From an uncultured Pelagibacteraceae bacterium (lineage in GTDB: Bacteria; Pseudomonadota; Alphaproteobacteria; Pelagibacterales; Pelagibacteraceae), in assembly GCA_902627935.1 (NCBI GenBank), contig CACOLA010000004.1, forward strand, positions 1 through 64,000: DNA of 64,000 bases. Reading direction: 5' to 3'. Positions within the stretch are counted from its first letter, which is position 1. Each line of letters opens with the position of its first letter. A program made the translations under genes and the position numbers. Of the stretch, positions 27,085 to 36,166 are shown piece after piece. The notes under the pieces are model-generated. The model made no database searches. It had not been told where the DNA came from and saw only the letters and a list, made by a program, of their open reading frames with translations.

Positions 27085-29754
27085 ATGAAACCAGGAAATA
27101 AAAATTCTTACAAATCATTATCTGACTTAGAAGTTAATGGTAAAAATTATAAATTTTATTCATTGAAGGAAGCTGAGTTAAATGGTTTAAAAGGTATCTC
27201 AAAATTACCAAAGTCGTTAAAAGTTTTATTGGAAAATCTACTAAGATATGAAGATGATATATCAGTTAATAAGAATCAAATAGAAGCAGTCAAAAACTGG
27301 CTTGCTTCAAAAAAATCAAAAACCGAAATAGCTTACAGACCAGCCAGGGTTTTACTTCAAGATTATACAGGGATACCGGCAGTAGCTGATTTAGCTGCTA
27401 TGAGAGAAGCTGTAAAAGAAAAAAATAAAGATCCAAATACTATAAACCCACTATCTGCAGTCGATTTAGTTATTGATCACTCTGTTCAAGTTGATCAGTC
27501 AGCCAAAAAAGATTCATTTGAAAAGAATGTAGATATAGAATTCAAAAGAAATGGCGAAAGATATTCTTTTTTAAAATGGGGTCAAAGCGCTTTTAACAAT
27601 TTTAGAATTGTTCCTCCTGGAACTGGTATATGCCACCAAGTTAATTTAGAGTATTTATCAAAAGTAGTTTGGTCAGAAGAATATAAAGGAGAAAAATATT
27701 TATTCCCTGATACTCTTGTTGGAACAGACAGTCATACTACAATGGTAAATGGTTTATCAGTTTTAGGATGGGGTGTTGGTGGAATTGAAGCTGAGGCGGG
27801 TATGCTTGGACAGCCTATTTCAATGTTGATTCCTGAGGTTGTTGGATTTGAAGTTACAAAAAAAATGCCAGAGGGTACGACTGCTACAGACTTAGTTTTA
27901 ACAGTTGTTAAAATACTTAGAGACAAAGGAGTAGTTGGAAAATTTGTTGAATTTTATGGTGAAGGATTAAAAAATTTAACTTTAGCCGATAGAGCAACAA
28001 TTGCAAATATGGCTCCAGAGTATGGAGCTACATGTGGATTCTTCCCAATAGACGAAGAAACTTTAAAATATTTAAAATTTTCAGGACGAGATAAAGAAAC
28101 AGTGGCAATTGTAGAAAAGTATGCGAAAGAGCAAGGCTTGTGGTCGAGTGATGAAATTGAGTTTACTGATAAAATCTCTTTAGATATGTCCACTGTAGTT
28201 CCAACTATTTCAGGTCCTAAAAGACCACAAGATAAAGTTCTTTTAACTGACGCATCAATTAATTTTAAAAAAGTGTTCAAAGAAGCCACAGATAAAAAAG
28301 ATTATAAAATTTCCAAAGTAAAAGATACAGATTATGAAATAAAAGATGGTTCAATATTAATTGCAGCAATTACATCTTGTACTAATACTTCTAACCCAAA
28401 TGTTCTTATTGGAGCTGGACTACTTGCAAAGAAAGCTATTGAATTAGGATTAAACGTTAAACCATGGGTAAAAACATCTTTAGCTCCTGGCTCACAAGTA
28501 GTAACTGATTATTTAGAGAAGGCAGGTCTAAATACTTACTTAGATCAATTAGGATTTAATTTAGTCGGTTATGGTTGCACAACTTGTATTGGTAATTCAG
28601 GTCCATTAGCAGAAAATATAGTTGATGCTATTCAAAAAGAAAATTTATATGCAGTCTCTGTTTTGTCAGGTAATAGAAACTTTGAGGGAAGAATTTCACC
28701 ACATATTAAAGCAAATTATCTAGCCTCTCCTCCACTTGTTGTAGCTTATGCTCTTGCAGGTCATATGGAATTTGATTTATTCAAAGACTCATTTGGAAAA
28801 GACAAAAATGGTAAAGATGTATTTTTAAAAGATATCTGGCCTTCTAATAAAGAAATAGAGGATACATTGAAGATTTCTCTTAATGCAGATATGTTCGTTA
28901 AACGATATTCAAATGTTTCCGAAGGACCAAAACAATGGCAAGAAATCAAAACAGAAAAAAGTAGTATTTATAATTGGGATGAAAATTCTACATACGTAAA
29001 AAAACCTCCATTTTTTGAAAATCTTAGCGATGAGCCAGAGGGCTTTAAAGAGATTAAAAATGCAAGACCATTATTGATTTTAGGAGATATGGTTACTACT
29101 GATCATATTTCTCCAGCTGGTAATATTCAAAAAGATAGTCCTACGGGAGAGTATTTCATGAATTATCAAATTCTTCCTAAAGATTATAACTCATATGGTT
29201 CAAGAAGAGGAAATCATGAAGTTATGATGAGAGGAACTTTCGCAAATATAAGAATTAAAAATGAAATGGCTCCTGGAACTGAAGGTGGTTTTACAAAATT
29301 ATATCCTGAGGAAAAAGTTATGTCAGTTTATGATGCGGTAGTAGAGTATAAAAAAAGAGGAACTGATTTAGTTGTAATCGGTGGTAAAGAATATGGTACA
29401 GGCTCTTCTCGTGATTGGGCTGCAAAAGGAACTAAATTATTAGGTGTTAAGGTAGTAATTGCAGAGAGTTTTGAGAGAATACACAGATCTAATTTAATTG
29501 GGATGGGAATATTGCCTTTACAATTTACAGAAAATATGAATAGAAAAAATCTGAATTTATTAGGTTCAGAATTGATTAGTATATTAGATATTGAAAAAGG
29601 AGTTAATCCATCTGATAAAGTAAAAGTCGAGGTTAAATATGTATCGGGTGATGTCAGAATAATAGATGCTCTATGTAGAATTGATACTAAAAATGAATTG
29701 GAATATTATAAAAATGGTGGAATACTTCAATATGTTTTAAGAAATATGATTTAG
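27085..29754 (+). CDS. acnA: aconitate hydratase A
   Basis: TCA-cycle enzyme interconverting citrate and isocitrate, 889 residues, the normal AcnA/IRP length. The 4Fe-4S ligands are visible in AITSCTNTSNP and GYGCTTCIGNSGPL. The HSVQVD, GTDSHTTMVNGL and C-terminal swivel-domain GKEYGTGSSRDWAAKGT motifs are intact. It is followed after 2 bases by the YfgM-like gene. Confidence 0.97.
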   Translation: MKPGNKNSYKSLSDLEVNGKNYKFYSLKEAELNGLKGISKLPKSLKVLLENLLRYEDDISVNKNQIEAVKNWLASKKSKTEIAYRPARVLLQDYTGIPAVADLAAMREAVKEKNKDPNTINPLSAVDLVIDHSVQVDQSAKKDSFEKNVDIEFKRNGERYSFLKWGQSAFNNFRIVPPGTGICHQVNLEYLSKVVWSEEYKGEKYLFPDTLVGTDSHTTMVNGLSVLGWGVGGIEAEAGMLGQPISMLIPEVVGFEVTKKMPEGTTATDLVLTVVKILRDKGVVGKFVEFYGEGLKNLTLADRATIANMAPEYGATCGFFPIDEETLKYLKFSGRDKETVAIVEKYAKEQGLWSSDEIEFTDKISLDMSTVVPTISGPKRPQDKVLLTDASINFKKVFKEATDKKDYKISKVKDTDYEIKDGSILIAAITSCTNTSNPNVLIGAGLLAKKAIELGLNVKPWVKTSLAPGSQVVTDYLEKAGLNTYLDQLGFNLVGYGCTTCIGNSGPLAENIVDAIQKENLYAVSVLSGNRNFEGRISPHIKANYLASPPLVVAYALAGHMEFDLFKDSFGKDKNGKDVFLKDIWPSNKEIEDTLKISLNADMFVKRYSNVSEGPKQWQEIKTEKSSIYNWDENSTYVKKPPFFENLSDEPEGFKEIKNARPLLILGDMVTTDHISPAGNIQKDSPTGEYFMNYQILPKDYNSYGSRRGNHEVMMRGTFANIRIKNEMAPGTEGGFTKLYPEEKVMSVYDAVVEYKKRGTDLVVIGGKEYGTGSSRDWAAKGTKLLGVKVVIAESFERIHRSNLIGMGILPLQFTENMNRKNLNLLGSELISILDIEKGVNPSDKVKVEVKYVSGDVRIIDALCRIDTKNELEYYKNGGILQYVLRNMI

Positions 29755-29756
29755 AT

Positions 29757-30401
29757 ATGGATGAGGATATATCAATAATTAATTCAAACACAAGAAATGA
29801 AAAAATAAAAAATTTTTTTTTAGATAATAAAAAAAAATTAATATTAATCATATCATCCTTAATAATTATATTAGTTGGCTATTTTTCATTTAAAGAATAT
29901 TTAAAGAAACAAAATATTATAATTTCAGATAAATACTATTCAATTATAATTAACCACACTGAAACAAATAAAGATAAAACAATAACTGATCTAATTAGAC
30001 TAGTAGAAAATAAAAACACAACTTACTCACCTTTAGCTCTGTTTTATATAATAGATAATAATCTAATTAGTGAAGTAACAAAAATAAATGAGTTATTTGA
30101 TATAGTAATTCAAGATTTATCTTTAGACAAAGAAATTAAAAATTTAATTATTTATAAAAAGGCGCTGTATAATGCAGATCATAAAAGTGAAAATGAGCTT
30201 TTAGAAATATTAAATCCTATAATAAATTCAAAAAGTGTTTGGAAGTCTCATTCACTTTATCTTATGGGGGAATATTTTTTTTCTAAAAATCAGAAAGAAA
30301 AATCAAAAGAATTTTATAATGAAATTATAATTTTAGAAAATGCTAATAAAAATTTAAAAGTTGAGGCACAAAAAAGATTAAATCGAGATTTAAGTGAATA
30401 A
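29757..30401 (+). CDS. YfgM-like membrane-anchored periplasmic protein
   Basis: A 214-residue protein with a short lysine-rich cytoplasmic N-terminus, one transmembrane helix (about 28-46) and a helical, TPR-like periplasmic domain ending in an SKEFYNEIIILE-type repeat. Its layout and position directly before the BamB-like gene match YfgM, which associates with SecYEG and periplasmic chaperones; yfgM-bamB synteny is widespread. Sequence similarity itself is weak and low in complexity. The next gene starts 8 bases before its end. Confidence 0.65.
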   Translation: MDEDISIINSNTRNEKIKNFFLDNKKKLILIISSLIIILVGYFSFKEYLKKQNIIISDKYYSIIINHTETNKDKTITDLIRLVENKNTTYSPLALFYIIDNNLISEVTKINELFDIVIQDLSLDKEIKNLIIYKKALYNADHKSENELLEILNPIINSKSVWKSHSLYLMGEYFFSKNQKEKSKEFYNEIIILENANKNLKVEAQKRLNRDLSE

Positions 30402-31698
30402 AATAGCAATATTATTAATTTCAACTATTCTATTTATAGGATGTTCATTTAATAAAAATTCTAAATTCTGGACAGCAAAAAGCGATGTATTGGAGGAAGA
30501 TAATCTAAAATATAATGAAATTTTTGTTGAGGAAGAAACTCACATTAAAGAATTAAATTCAAATTTATCAATTAATTTAGGAAAAAATCTAAATAATAAT
30601 CAGCAAATCAGATATTATTTTAATAACGAAGGTAGATTAAATTATAATGGTTTATTAAAAAAATCTTCAAGATTTAAATTTAAGAGGATCAAAAATTTCT
30701 ATCAGTTTGAACCAAATATTTTGTTAAATAAAGGCAATCTTATTTTTTTTGATGACAAAGGCTCAATTTTAAATTTCGATAAAAAAAGTGAATTGAATTG
30801 GAAAAAAAATTATTATTCAAAATTAGAAAAAAAATCTAAACCTATTCTTCAATTTACAAATAATGAGAAAACTTTAATAGTAGCAGATAATATAGCTAAA
30901 TATTATGCACTTGATATAGATACTGGTGATTTACTATGGTCTAAAAGTAATCTTGCACCATTTAATTCTCAAATAAAGATTTATAAAGAAAAATTTTTCA
31001 TTGTTGATTTTTCAAATACTCTCAGATGTTTTTCTGTTCTAAATGGTGAAGAACTATGGAATATCAAAACAGAAAATTCACTTATTAGATCCCAAAAAAA
31101 ACTTTCTATTGTTATTGTAAATGACACACTTTATTTTAACAATTCAATAGGAGATATTAGTGCTGTTAATATAGATAAAGGGGAATTATTGTGGCAACTT
31201 CCAACGCAAAGTAGTCTTATTTATGAGGGAGCATTTTCTTTAGAGACTTCAGATATTATAACTGATGGAGTTTCTTTATTTTTTTCTAATAATAAGAATC
31301 AAATATTTTCCATAGATCTTGAAACGGGAAGTTTTAATTGGGAAAATAAAATTAATTCAAATCTTAGACCAAGTTTAGTCGATGATTATTTATTTACAAT
31401 TTCATCTGAGGGTTACTTATTTATAGTTCAAAAAAAAAGTGGCAATATAATAAGAATAACAGATATATTCATTAACTTTAAGAAAAAGAAAAGAAAAAAA
31501 ATTAAACCAATCGGTTTTATTATTGGACTTGAAAATATTTATTTGAGCTTAGATAATGGGAGGATGTTAATAATTGATATTCAAACAGGCAAAACAAATT
31601 CTATTTTAAAAATTGATAATGATAAGATTTCAAGACCATTTGTTACTGACAAAAATTTATATGTCATCAAAGACAATGCGATTATTAGATTAAACTAA
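30394..31698 (+). CDS. bamB: outer-membrane assembly lipoprotein BamB-like (PQQ-type beta-propeller)
   Basis: A 434-residue lipoprotein. The signal peptide ends in a lipobox LFIGCS with Cys17 as the lipidated residue. It carries repeated beta-propeller blades of the PQQ/YWTD type (ALDIDTGDLLWSKSN, VLNGEELWNIKTE, NIDKGELLWQLPT, DLETGSFNWENK). BamB is a subunit of the BAM complex that inserts outer-membrane proteins. The start is GTG at 30394, overlapping the YfgM-like gene by 8 bases. In many bacteria der follows; here a cupin-like gene does. Confidence 0.85.
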   Translation: MNKIAILLISTILFIGCSFNKNSKFWTAKSDVLEEDNLKYNEIFVEEETHIKELNSNLSINLGKNLNNNQQIRYYFNNEGRLNYNGLLKKSSRFKFKRIKNFYQFEPNILLNKGNLIFFDDKGSILNFDKKSELNWKKNYYSKLEKKSKPILQFTNNEKTLIVADNIAKYYALDIDTGDLLWSKSNLAPFNSQIKIYKEKFFIVDFSNTLRCFSVLNGEELWNIKTENSLIRSQKKLSIVIVNDTLYFNNSIGDISAVNIDKGELLWQLPTQSSLIYEGAFSLETSDIITDGVSLFFSNNKNQIFSIDLETGSFNWENKINSNLRPSLVDDYLFTISSEGYLFIVQKKSGNIIRITDIFINFKKKKRKKIKPIGFIIGLENIYLSLDNGRMLIIDIQTGKTNSILKIDNDKISRPFVTDKNLYVIKDNAIIRLN

Positions 31699-32129
31699 TG
31701 ATACTAAAACTTTTGGAAAAATTAGGTAGAAAAAAAGTTGTTTTAGACCGAGGACCATCTCATCCAAGATTTGATTTGGCAAAACCTTGGATGAATAGAT
31801 ACTATCTTATATTTAGATACAGACCAAAATGGTTTCCATTTAATATACTAATTCATGAAATGTTAGCTGATGATCATGGTGAAGGAGTACATAATCATCT
31901 TTTTCCATACATCACAATTGTCATTAGGGGTGGTTATTGGGAAACAACGGAGAAAGGAAAATTTTGGAGAAGACCAGGTTATATTGGATTTAGATCTGCT
32001 AATGCACATCACAGAGTTGATTTAGAGCCTGGAACTAAACCAATGACTATCTTTATCTCTGGTCCATTTGGCTTGAGGAAAGGTCCAAGATCAGAATATG
32101 GTATTGATTTTAAATCAAAAAAAAATTGA
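31698..32129 (+). CDS. cupin-like hypothetical protein
   Basis: A 143-residue protein with no name I recognise. A cupin-type signature is suggested by GEGVHNHLFPYITIVIRGGY (histidines near residues 61 and 63), then a later HHRVDLEPGTKPM segment with histidines about 40 residues on, as in the two cupin motifs. The middle is rich in Trp, Arg and Pro. It is coupled on both sides: its ATG overlaps the bamB stop (TAATG) and its TGA overlaps the zapE ATG. It may be a small metal-dependent dioxygenase or isomerase. Confidence 0.5.
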   Translation: MILKLLEKLGRKKVVLDRGPSHPRFDLAKPWMNRYYLIFRYRPKWFPFNILIHEMLADDHGEGVHNHLFPYITIVIRGGYWETTEKGKFWRRPGYIGFRSANAHHRVDLEPGTKPMTIFISGPFGLRKGPRSEYGIDFKSKKN

Positions 32130-33187
32130 TGTCCAAAAATCTTGAGGAAAAATTTAGTTCGTTATGTAATTCAAAAAATCTAGAAATTAATCAAAATCAA
32201 ATAAAGACAATTAAATTACTTCAAGATTTCTATAATAAAAATTTTCATTCTTCGATCTTCAATTTTTTTAAAAAAGAAAATTATAAAAAAGGATTTTATC
32301 TTCATGGAGGTGTTGGTGTAGGAAAAACAATGATCTTAGATTTTTTTTATGATCTTATTTCAGAAAAAAAGCTAAGACTTCATTTTAATGAATTTATGTT
32401 AAATTTTCATAACTTTGTTCATGAAAATAAAAAAAGAGAGGATGAAAATATCATTAATTTATTTGTTAAAGACTTAAAATCAAAAGCTTTATTAATTTAT
32501 TTCGATGAGTTTCAAGTGACCAATATAGTAGATGCTATGATATTAGGTAAATTATTTGATAAAATTTTTAATGAGAATATAAAAATTATTCTTACCTCTA
32601 ATACTCAAATTTCTGAATTATACAAAGATGGTCTCCAACGAGATCAGTTTAAACCTTTTATAGAGATTATGAAAAAAAAGACAATCGAACATGAACTTAT
32701 AATTGAGGATGATTATAGAAAATCAAAAGAAAACCAAAATGATAGATATTTCTTTCCACTGAACCAAGAAAGTAATTTTAAAATGAACAAATTTTTTAGG
32801 ATTATTTCAAAGAATAAAAAAAAAACTACTCGAAGTCTTGATATTAAAGGGAGAGAATTTCTAATTAAAAAATTCTATGAGGGAGTTGTTAGATTAACAT
32901 TTTATGAATTATGTGACAAAAATTTGGGAGCTGAGGATTATCTTGAAATAGCTAAAGTCTCCAAATTTATGGCTATTGATAATATACCTCAGTTTGATGA
33001 CATAAATTCTAATCAGCAACACCGTTTTATAACCTTAATTGATATAGTTTATGATAAGAAAATACCTATTGCACTCACAACAGAAAAGAGTCTAGAGGAA
33101 TTAACCTCTTCTAAATCGTTAAAAGAATCATTTAAACGTACAATTAGTCGTCTTTATGAACTAACATCTTCAGAATTTAATCTATGA
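32129..33187 (+). CDS. zapE: AFG1-family ATPase ZapE
   Basis: A 352-residue AFG1/ZapE AAA-type ATPase. Walker A is GGVGVGKT (60-67) after GFYLH, Walker B is LIYFDEFQ, followed by VTNIVDAMIL and the sensor TSNTQ, all typical of the family. ZapE is linked to cell division in bacteria, and AFG1 to mitochondrial protein turnover. The ATG at 32129 (TGATG with the previous stop) is preferred to the TTG at 32126. The next gene overlaps by 4 bases (ATGA). Confidence 0.9.
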   Translation: MSKNLEEKFSSLCNSKNLEINQNQIKTIKLLQDFYNKNFHSSIFNFFKKENYKKGFYLHGGVGVGKTMILDFFYDLISEKKLRLHFNEFMLNFHNFVHENKKREDENIINLFVKDLKSKALLIYFDEFQVTNIVDAMILGKLFDKIFNENIKIILTSNTQISELYKDGLQRDQFKPFIEIMKKKTIEHELIIEDDYRKSKENQNDRYFFPLNQESNFKMNKFFRIISKNKKKTTRSLDIKGREFLIKKFYEGVVRLTFYELCDKNLGAEDYLEIAKVSKFMAIDNIPQFDDINSNQQHRFITLIDIVYDKKIPIALTTEKSLEELTSSKSLKESFKRTISRLYELTSSEFNL

Positions 33188-33606
33188 TACAAAAATTCAA
33201 TAATTTTCAAATCAATACTAATGGACAAAAATTATACGAATTTACCAACCAAACAACTGAGTGGATTAAAAAAAATAAATTCAAAAATGGTATTGTTAAC
33301 CTTAGTATTCAACATACTAGTGCTTCTTTGATTATTCAAGAAAATGCAGATCCCGACGTCCAAACTGACTTAATAAATTATTTTAACAAACTAGCGCCAA
33401 TGGATAACAAGTTGTATGTCCATACAACTGAAGGTAAAGATGATATGCCTGCACATATAAAATCCAGTTTAACTAATAATCAAATTTCTCTAAGTGTTGA
33501 AAATGGAGAACTATTACTTGGAACTTGGCAAGGTATTTATTTATTTGAACACAGATTAAACCCACAAACAAGAACAATAGTTCATCATTTTTTAGGAGAG
33601 GTTTAA
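33184..33606 (+). CDS. yjbQ: YjbQ/UPF0047 family protein (secondary thiamine-phosphate synthase type)
   Basis: A 140-residue protein of the UPF0047 fold. The family motifs LSIQHTSASLIIQENADPDV, and ELLLGTWQGIYLFEH near the end, together with a histidine cluster (VHTTEGKDDMPAHIK), are complete. E. coli YjbQ has weak thiamine-phosphate synthase activity, and the physiological role is unclear. The stop shares a TTAA with the photolyase gene on the other strand. Confidence 0.9.
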   Translation: MIQKFNNFQINTNGQKLYEFTNQTTEWIKKNKFKNGIVNLSIQHTSASLIIQENADPDVQTDLINYFNKLAPMDNKLYVHTTEGKDDMPAHIKSSLTNNQISLSVENGELLLGTWQGIYLFEHRLNPQTRTIVHHFLGEV

Positions 33607-35024
33607 TTTTTTTTTAAACTTTGAAAAGCTTTTAATGCTGAAGCCCTAGCTTCTTCATGTATCACTATTGGTTTTGGATAATCTTTTCCAACAATTGTAT
33701 TTATTGCTTGTTGATACTTCATTTCCATTTCCCAAGGCTTATGGATAAATTTTTGCGGAACTTTGTTTAATTCTGGAATCCATTTTTTTACATATTTTCC
33801 CTCTTTATCAAACTTTTCACCTTGGAGAATAGGATTAAAAATTCTGAAATAAGGTGCTGCATCAGCCCCGCAACCTGCAACCCATTGCCACTGAGCTACA
33901 TTATTAGCTTTATTAAAATCAAGTAAACAATTTCTAAAATGTTTTTCACCCTCGGTCCAATTAATCCTTAAATGTTTCACTAAAAAGGAGCCAACTACCA
34001 TTCTTATTCTGTTATGCATCCAACCGGTTTCATATAATTCCCTCATTCCTGCATCTACAATTGGATAACCAGTCATTCCTGATTTCCACGCTTTCAAAAA
34101 TTTTTCATTTTTTACCCACGGAAATTTATCAAATTCTTTTCTATAATTTCCTTTTAAGAACTCTGGAAAATTATTAATCAAACTATGAGAGAACTCACGC
34201 CAACCTAATTCATTAATATATTTTCTATAACCAATACCTTTAGATTTAATGTCATTACACTTTTTCCAAATTGTACTTACATGTATTTGACCGTGTTTAA
34301 TATAAGGAGATAATTTAGATGTGCCCTCTATAGATGGATAATCTCTTGCTGTACCGTATTCTTTAATTTTTAAATTAATTAAACTGTTAAGAACTTTTTT
34401 TGAGTCATTTTCTGAGACCTTCCAATAATTCTCAAATTTTTTATACCAATTTTTTTTTGGTAAAATATTTTTAGGTTCAATACAATTTTTAAAGAAAGAG
34501 ATGGTTTTCGCTTTTTTCTTTACAATATAATTTTTACTTGGTGGTAAACCAAGATATTTTTGTTCTGCATTTCTCCAGAAAGGTGTGAATACTTTAAAAG
34601 GTGTTCCATCATTTTTTGTAACTTCTTGAAATTCATTTAAGATATTTCCTTTAAAATATTTAAATTCAATTTCATTTTTTAAAAAGGTATCTCTAATTTT
34701 TTTTCCTTTTGCAATTACATCAGGTTCATAGATCTTATTCCAATATATTGTAACATCATCTTTTTTTTTGATTTTAGAAAATATATCTATTTCATCACCT
34801 TCTAATATTTGAAGATTTATTTTGTATTTAGACAATTCTGATTTGAATGTTTCCAAAGATTTAAACAACCACCATTTCTGTGCTTCTCTTTTATTATCAA
34901 AATCATTTTTATTATAAATATATAACGCAGCTACATTTTCATGATTTTGTGTGGCATTTGAGAGAGCAGGGTTGTGATCAATTCTAAAGTCTTCTCTTAT
35001 CCAAGTTATTGCATTTTTTGTCAT
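33603..35024 (-). CDS. phr: deoxyribodipyrimidine photolyase / cryptochrome family
   Basis: Light-driven repair enzyme for cyclobutane pyrimidine dimers, apt for sunlit surface water. The long open frame reaches 35102, but the ATG at 35024 gives the canonical start (TKNAITWIREDFRIDHNPAL) and 473 residues, leaving a 7-base gap to the next gene. FAD-binding and catalytic blocks are intact: MHNRIRMVVGSFLVKHL, then NNVAQWQWVAGCGADAAP and YFRIFNP. This set points to class I CPD photolyase rather than a signalling cryptochrome. Confidence 0.9.
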   Translation of the reverse strand: MTKNAITWIREDFRIDHNPALSNATQNHENVAALYIYNKNDFDNKREAQKWWLFKSLETFKSELSKYKINLQILEGDEIDIFSKIKKKDDVTIYWNKIYEPDVIAKGKKIRDTFLKNEIEFKYFKGNILNEFQEVTKNDGTPFKVFTPFWRNAEQKYLGLPPSKNYIVKKKAKTISFFKNCIEPKNILPKKNWYKKFENYWKVSENDSKKVLNSLINLKIKEYGTARDYPSIEGTSKLSPYIKHGQIHVSTIWKKCNDIKSKGIGYRKYINELGWREFSHSLINNFPEFLKGNYRKEFDKFPWVKNEKFLKAWKSGMTGYPIVDAGMRELYETGWMHNRIRMVVGSFLVKHLRINWTEGEKHFRNCLLDFNKANNVAQWQWVAGCGADAAPYFRIFNPILQGEKFDKEGKYVKKWIPELNKVPQKFIHKPWEMEMKYQQAINTIVGKDYPKPIVIHEEARASALKAFQSLKKN

Positions 35025-35031
35025 ATAAAAA

Positions 35032-36165
35032 TTAATTTCTACCTTTAGATAGCAGCTCTTTGTAAAGTTTAACATCTGCATTTCCTTCGCATCCAATAAC
35101 AAGAATGTTGGAATCTTTATTCAAATTTAATGATTTTCTTACTTTAGGATTATTAGCTAAACTTATAAGCGCGATAACCCCCGGGGTTGCACATTCTCCA
35201 CCTATAATTGAACCTTTGCTAAATTTTTTATCTTTTAGCATTGCTGTTGTTTTAGCAACATTATTATCAGCAACAGATACACAATAGTTAGAGGTCTTTT
35301 TTAATATTTGCCATGGAACAAGTGACATTTCATTACATGACATCCCACCCATTATACTCTCTTTTTTTATTCTTATTTTTTTTAGTTTATTTGCTTTTAC
35401 ACTCTGAAGCACACAATCTGCTCTGTCAGGTTCAACAACAATTATTTTTGGAATTCTTTTAAAATATTTTGCCACTCCACCAACTACACCTGCTGCTAGC
35501 CCTCCAACACCAGCTTGAACAAAAATGTGCGTTATGTAATGATTTGTTTGTTTAGATATTTCTTTAATTATAATGGAATAACCAGCCATTGTAAGTTGGG
35601 GAACATACTTATAGTTCTTGGTAGAAACATCCTGAACAATTTGCCAATTATTTTTTTTCGAGAGTCTTTTACATTCTTCTAATGAATTCTCATAATCTCC
35701 TTTAACTCTTATAACCTCAGCACCAAATTTCTCTATTTCACGAACTCTTGTTTGGCTTACATATTGACTTACAAAAATTTTACACTTTAAATTTAATCTT
35801 TTCGCACCCCATGCAACAGACCTGCCATGATTACCAGCTGTTGCTGATGAAATAACAATATTTTTTTTTCCTTTAGATATTCTCTCTACAGCGTATGCTC
35901 CTCCTAAGGCTTTAAAAGACTTTAAGTGAAATCTCTTAGACTCATCTTTATAAAATATATTGTTCAATCTTAAATTTTTTTTTAATTTATCAAGTGATAA
36001 AAGAGGTGTTGCTTTATAATTTTTCCAACTTGATATTGATTTATAGGCATTCAACATTAAACCTGATGGAAGATGTTTTAAAACATAATTTCTTTTAAAA
36101 CTATAATGATTATTTTTTAAAAGTTTTCTAAATTTCCAGCTTTTAAGATCTTTTAAGCTTTTCAC
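35032..36165 (-). CDS. PLP-dependent ammonia-lyase, diaminopropionate ammonia-lyase-like
   Basis: A 377-residue fold-type II PLP enzyme. The Schiff-base lysine lies in KDESKRFHLKSFKALGG, whose SFKALGG wording is typical of diaminopropionate ammonia-lyase. The phosphate or substrate loop is SATAGNHGRSVAWG, and FVQAGVGGLAAG binds the cofactor phosphate. The threonine-dehydratase-like EutB proteins of ectoine operons are also related. The gene starts 1 base after gmaS ends, so it is in the methylamine operon, where it may deaminate a small diamino acid to pyruvate and ammonia. Confidence 0.75.
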   Translation of the reverse strand: MKSLKDLKSWKFRKLLKNNHYSFKRNYVLKHLPSGLMLNAYKSISSWKNYKATPLLSLDKLKKNLRLNNIFYKDESKRFHLKSFKALGGAYAVERISKGKKNIVISSATAGNHGRSVAWGAKRLNLKCKIFVSQYVSQTRVREIEKFGAEVIRVKGDYENSLEECKRLSKKNNWQIVQDVSTKNYKYVPQLTMAGYSIIIKEISKQTNHYITHIFVQAGVGGLAAGVVGGVAKYFKRIPKIIVVEPDRADCVLQSVKANKLKKIRIKKESIMGGMSCNEMSLVPWQILKKTSNYCVSVADNNVAKTTAMLKDKKFSKGSIIGGECATPGVIALISLANNPKVRKSLNLNKDSNILVIGCEGNADVKLYKELLSKGRN

Positions 36166-36166
36166 T

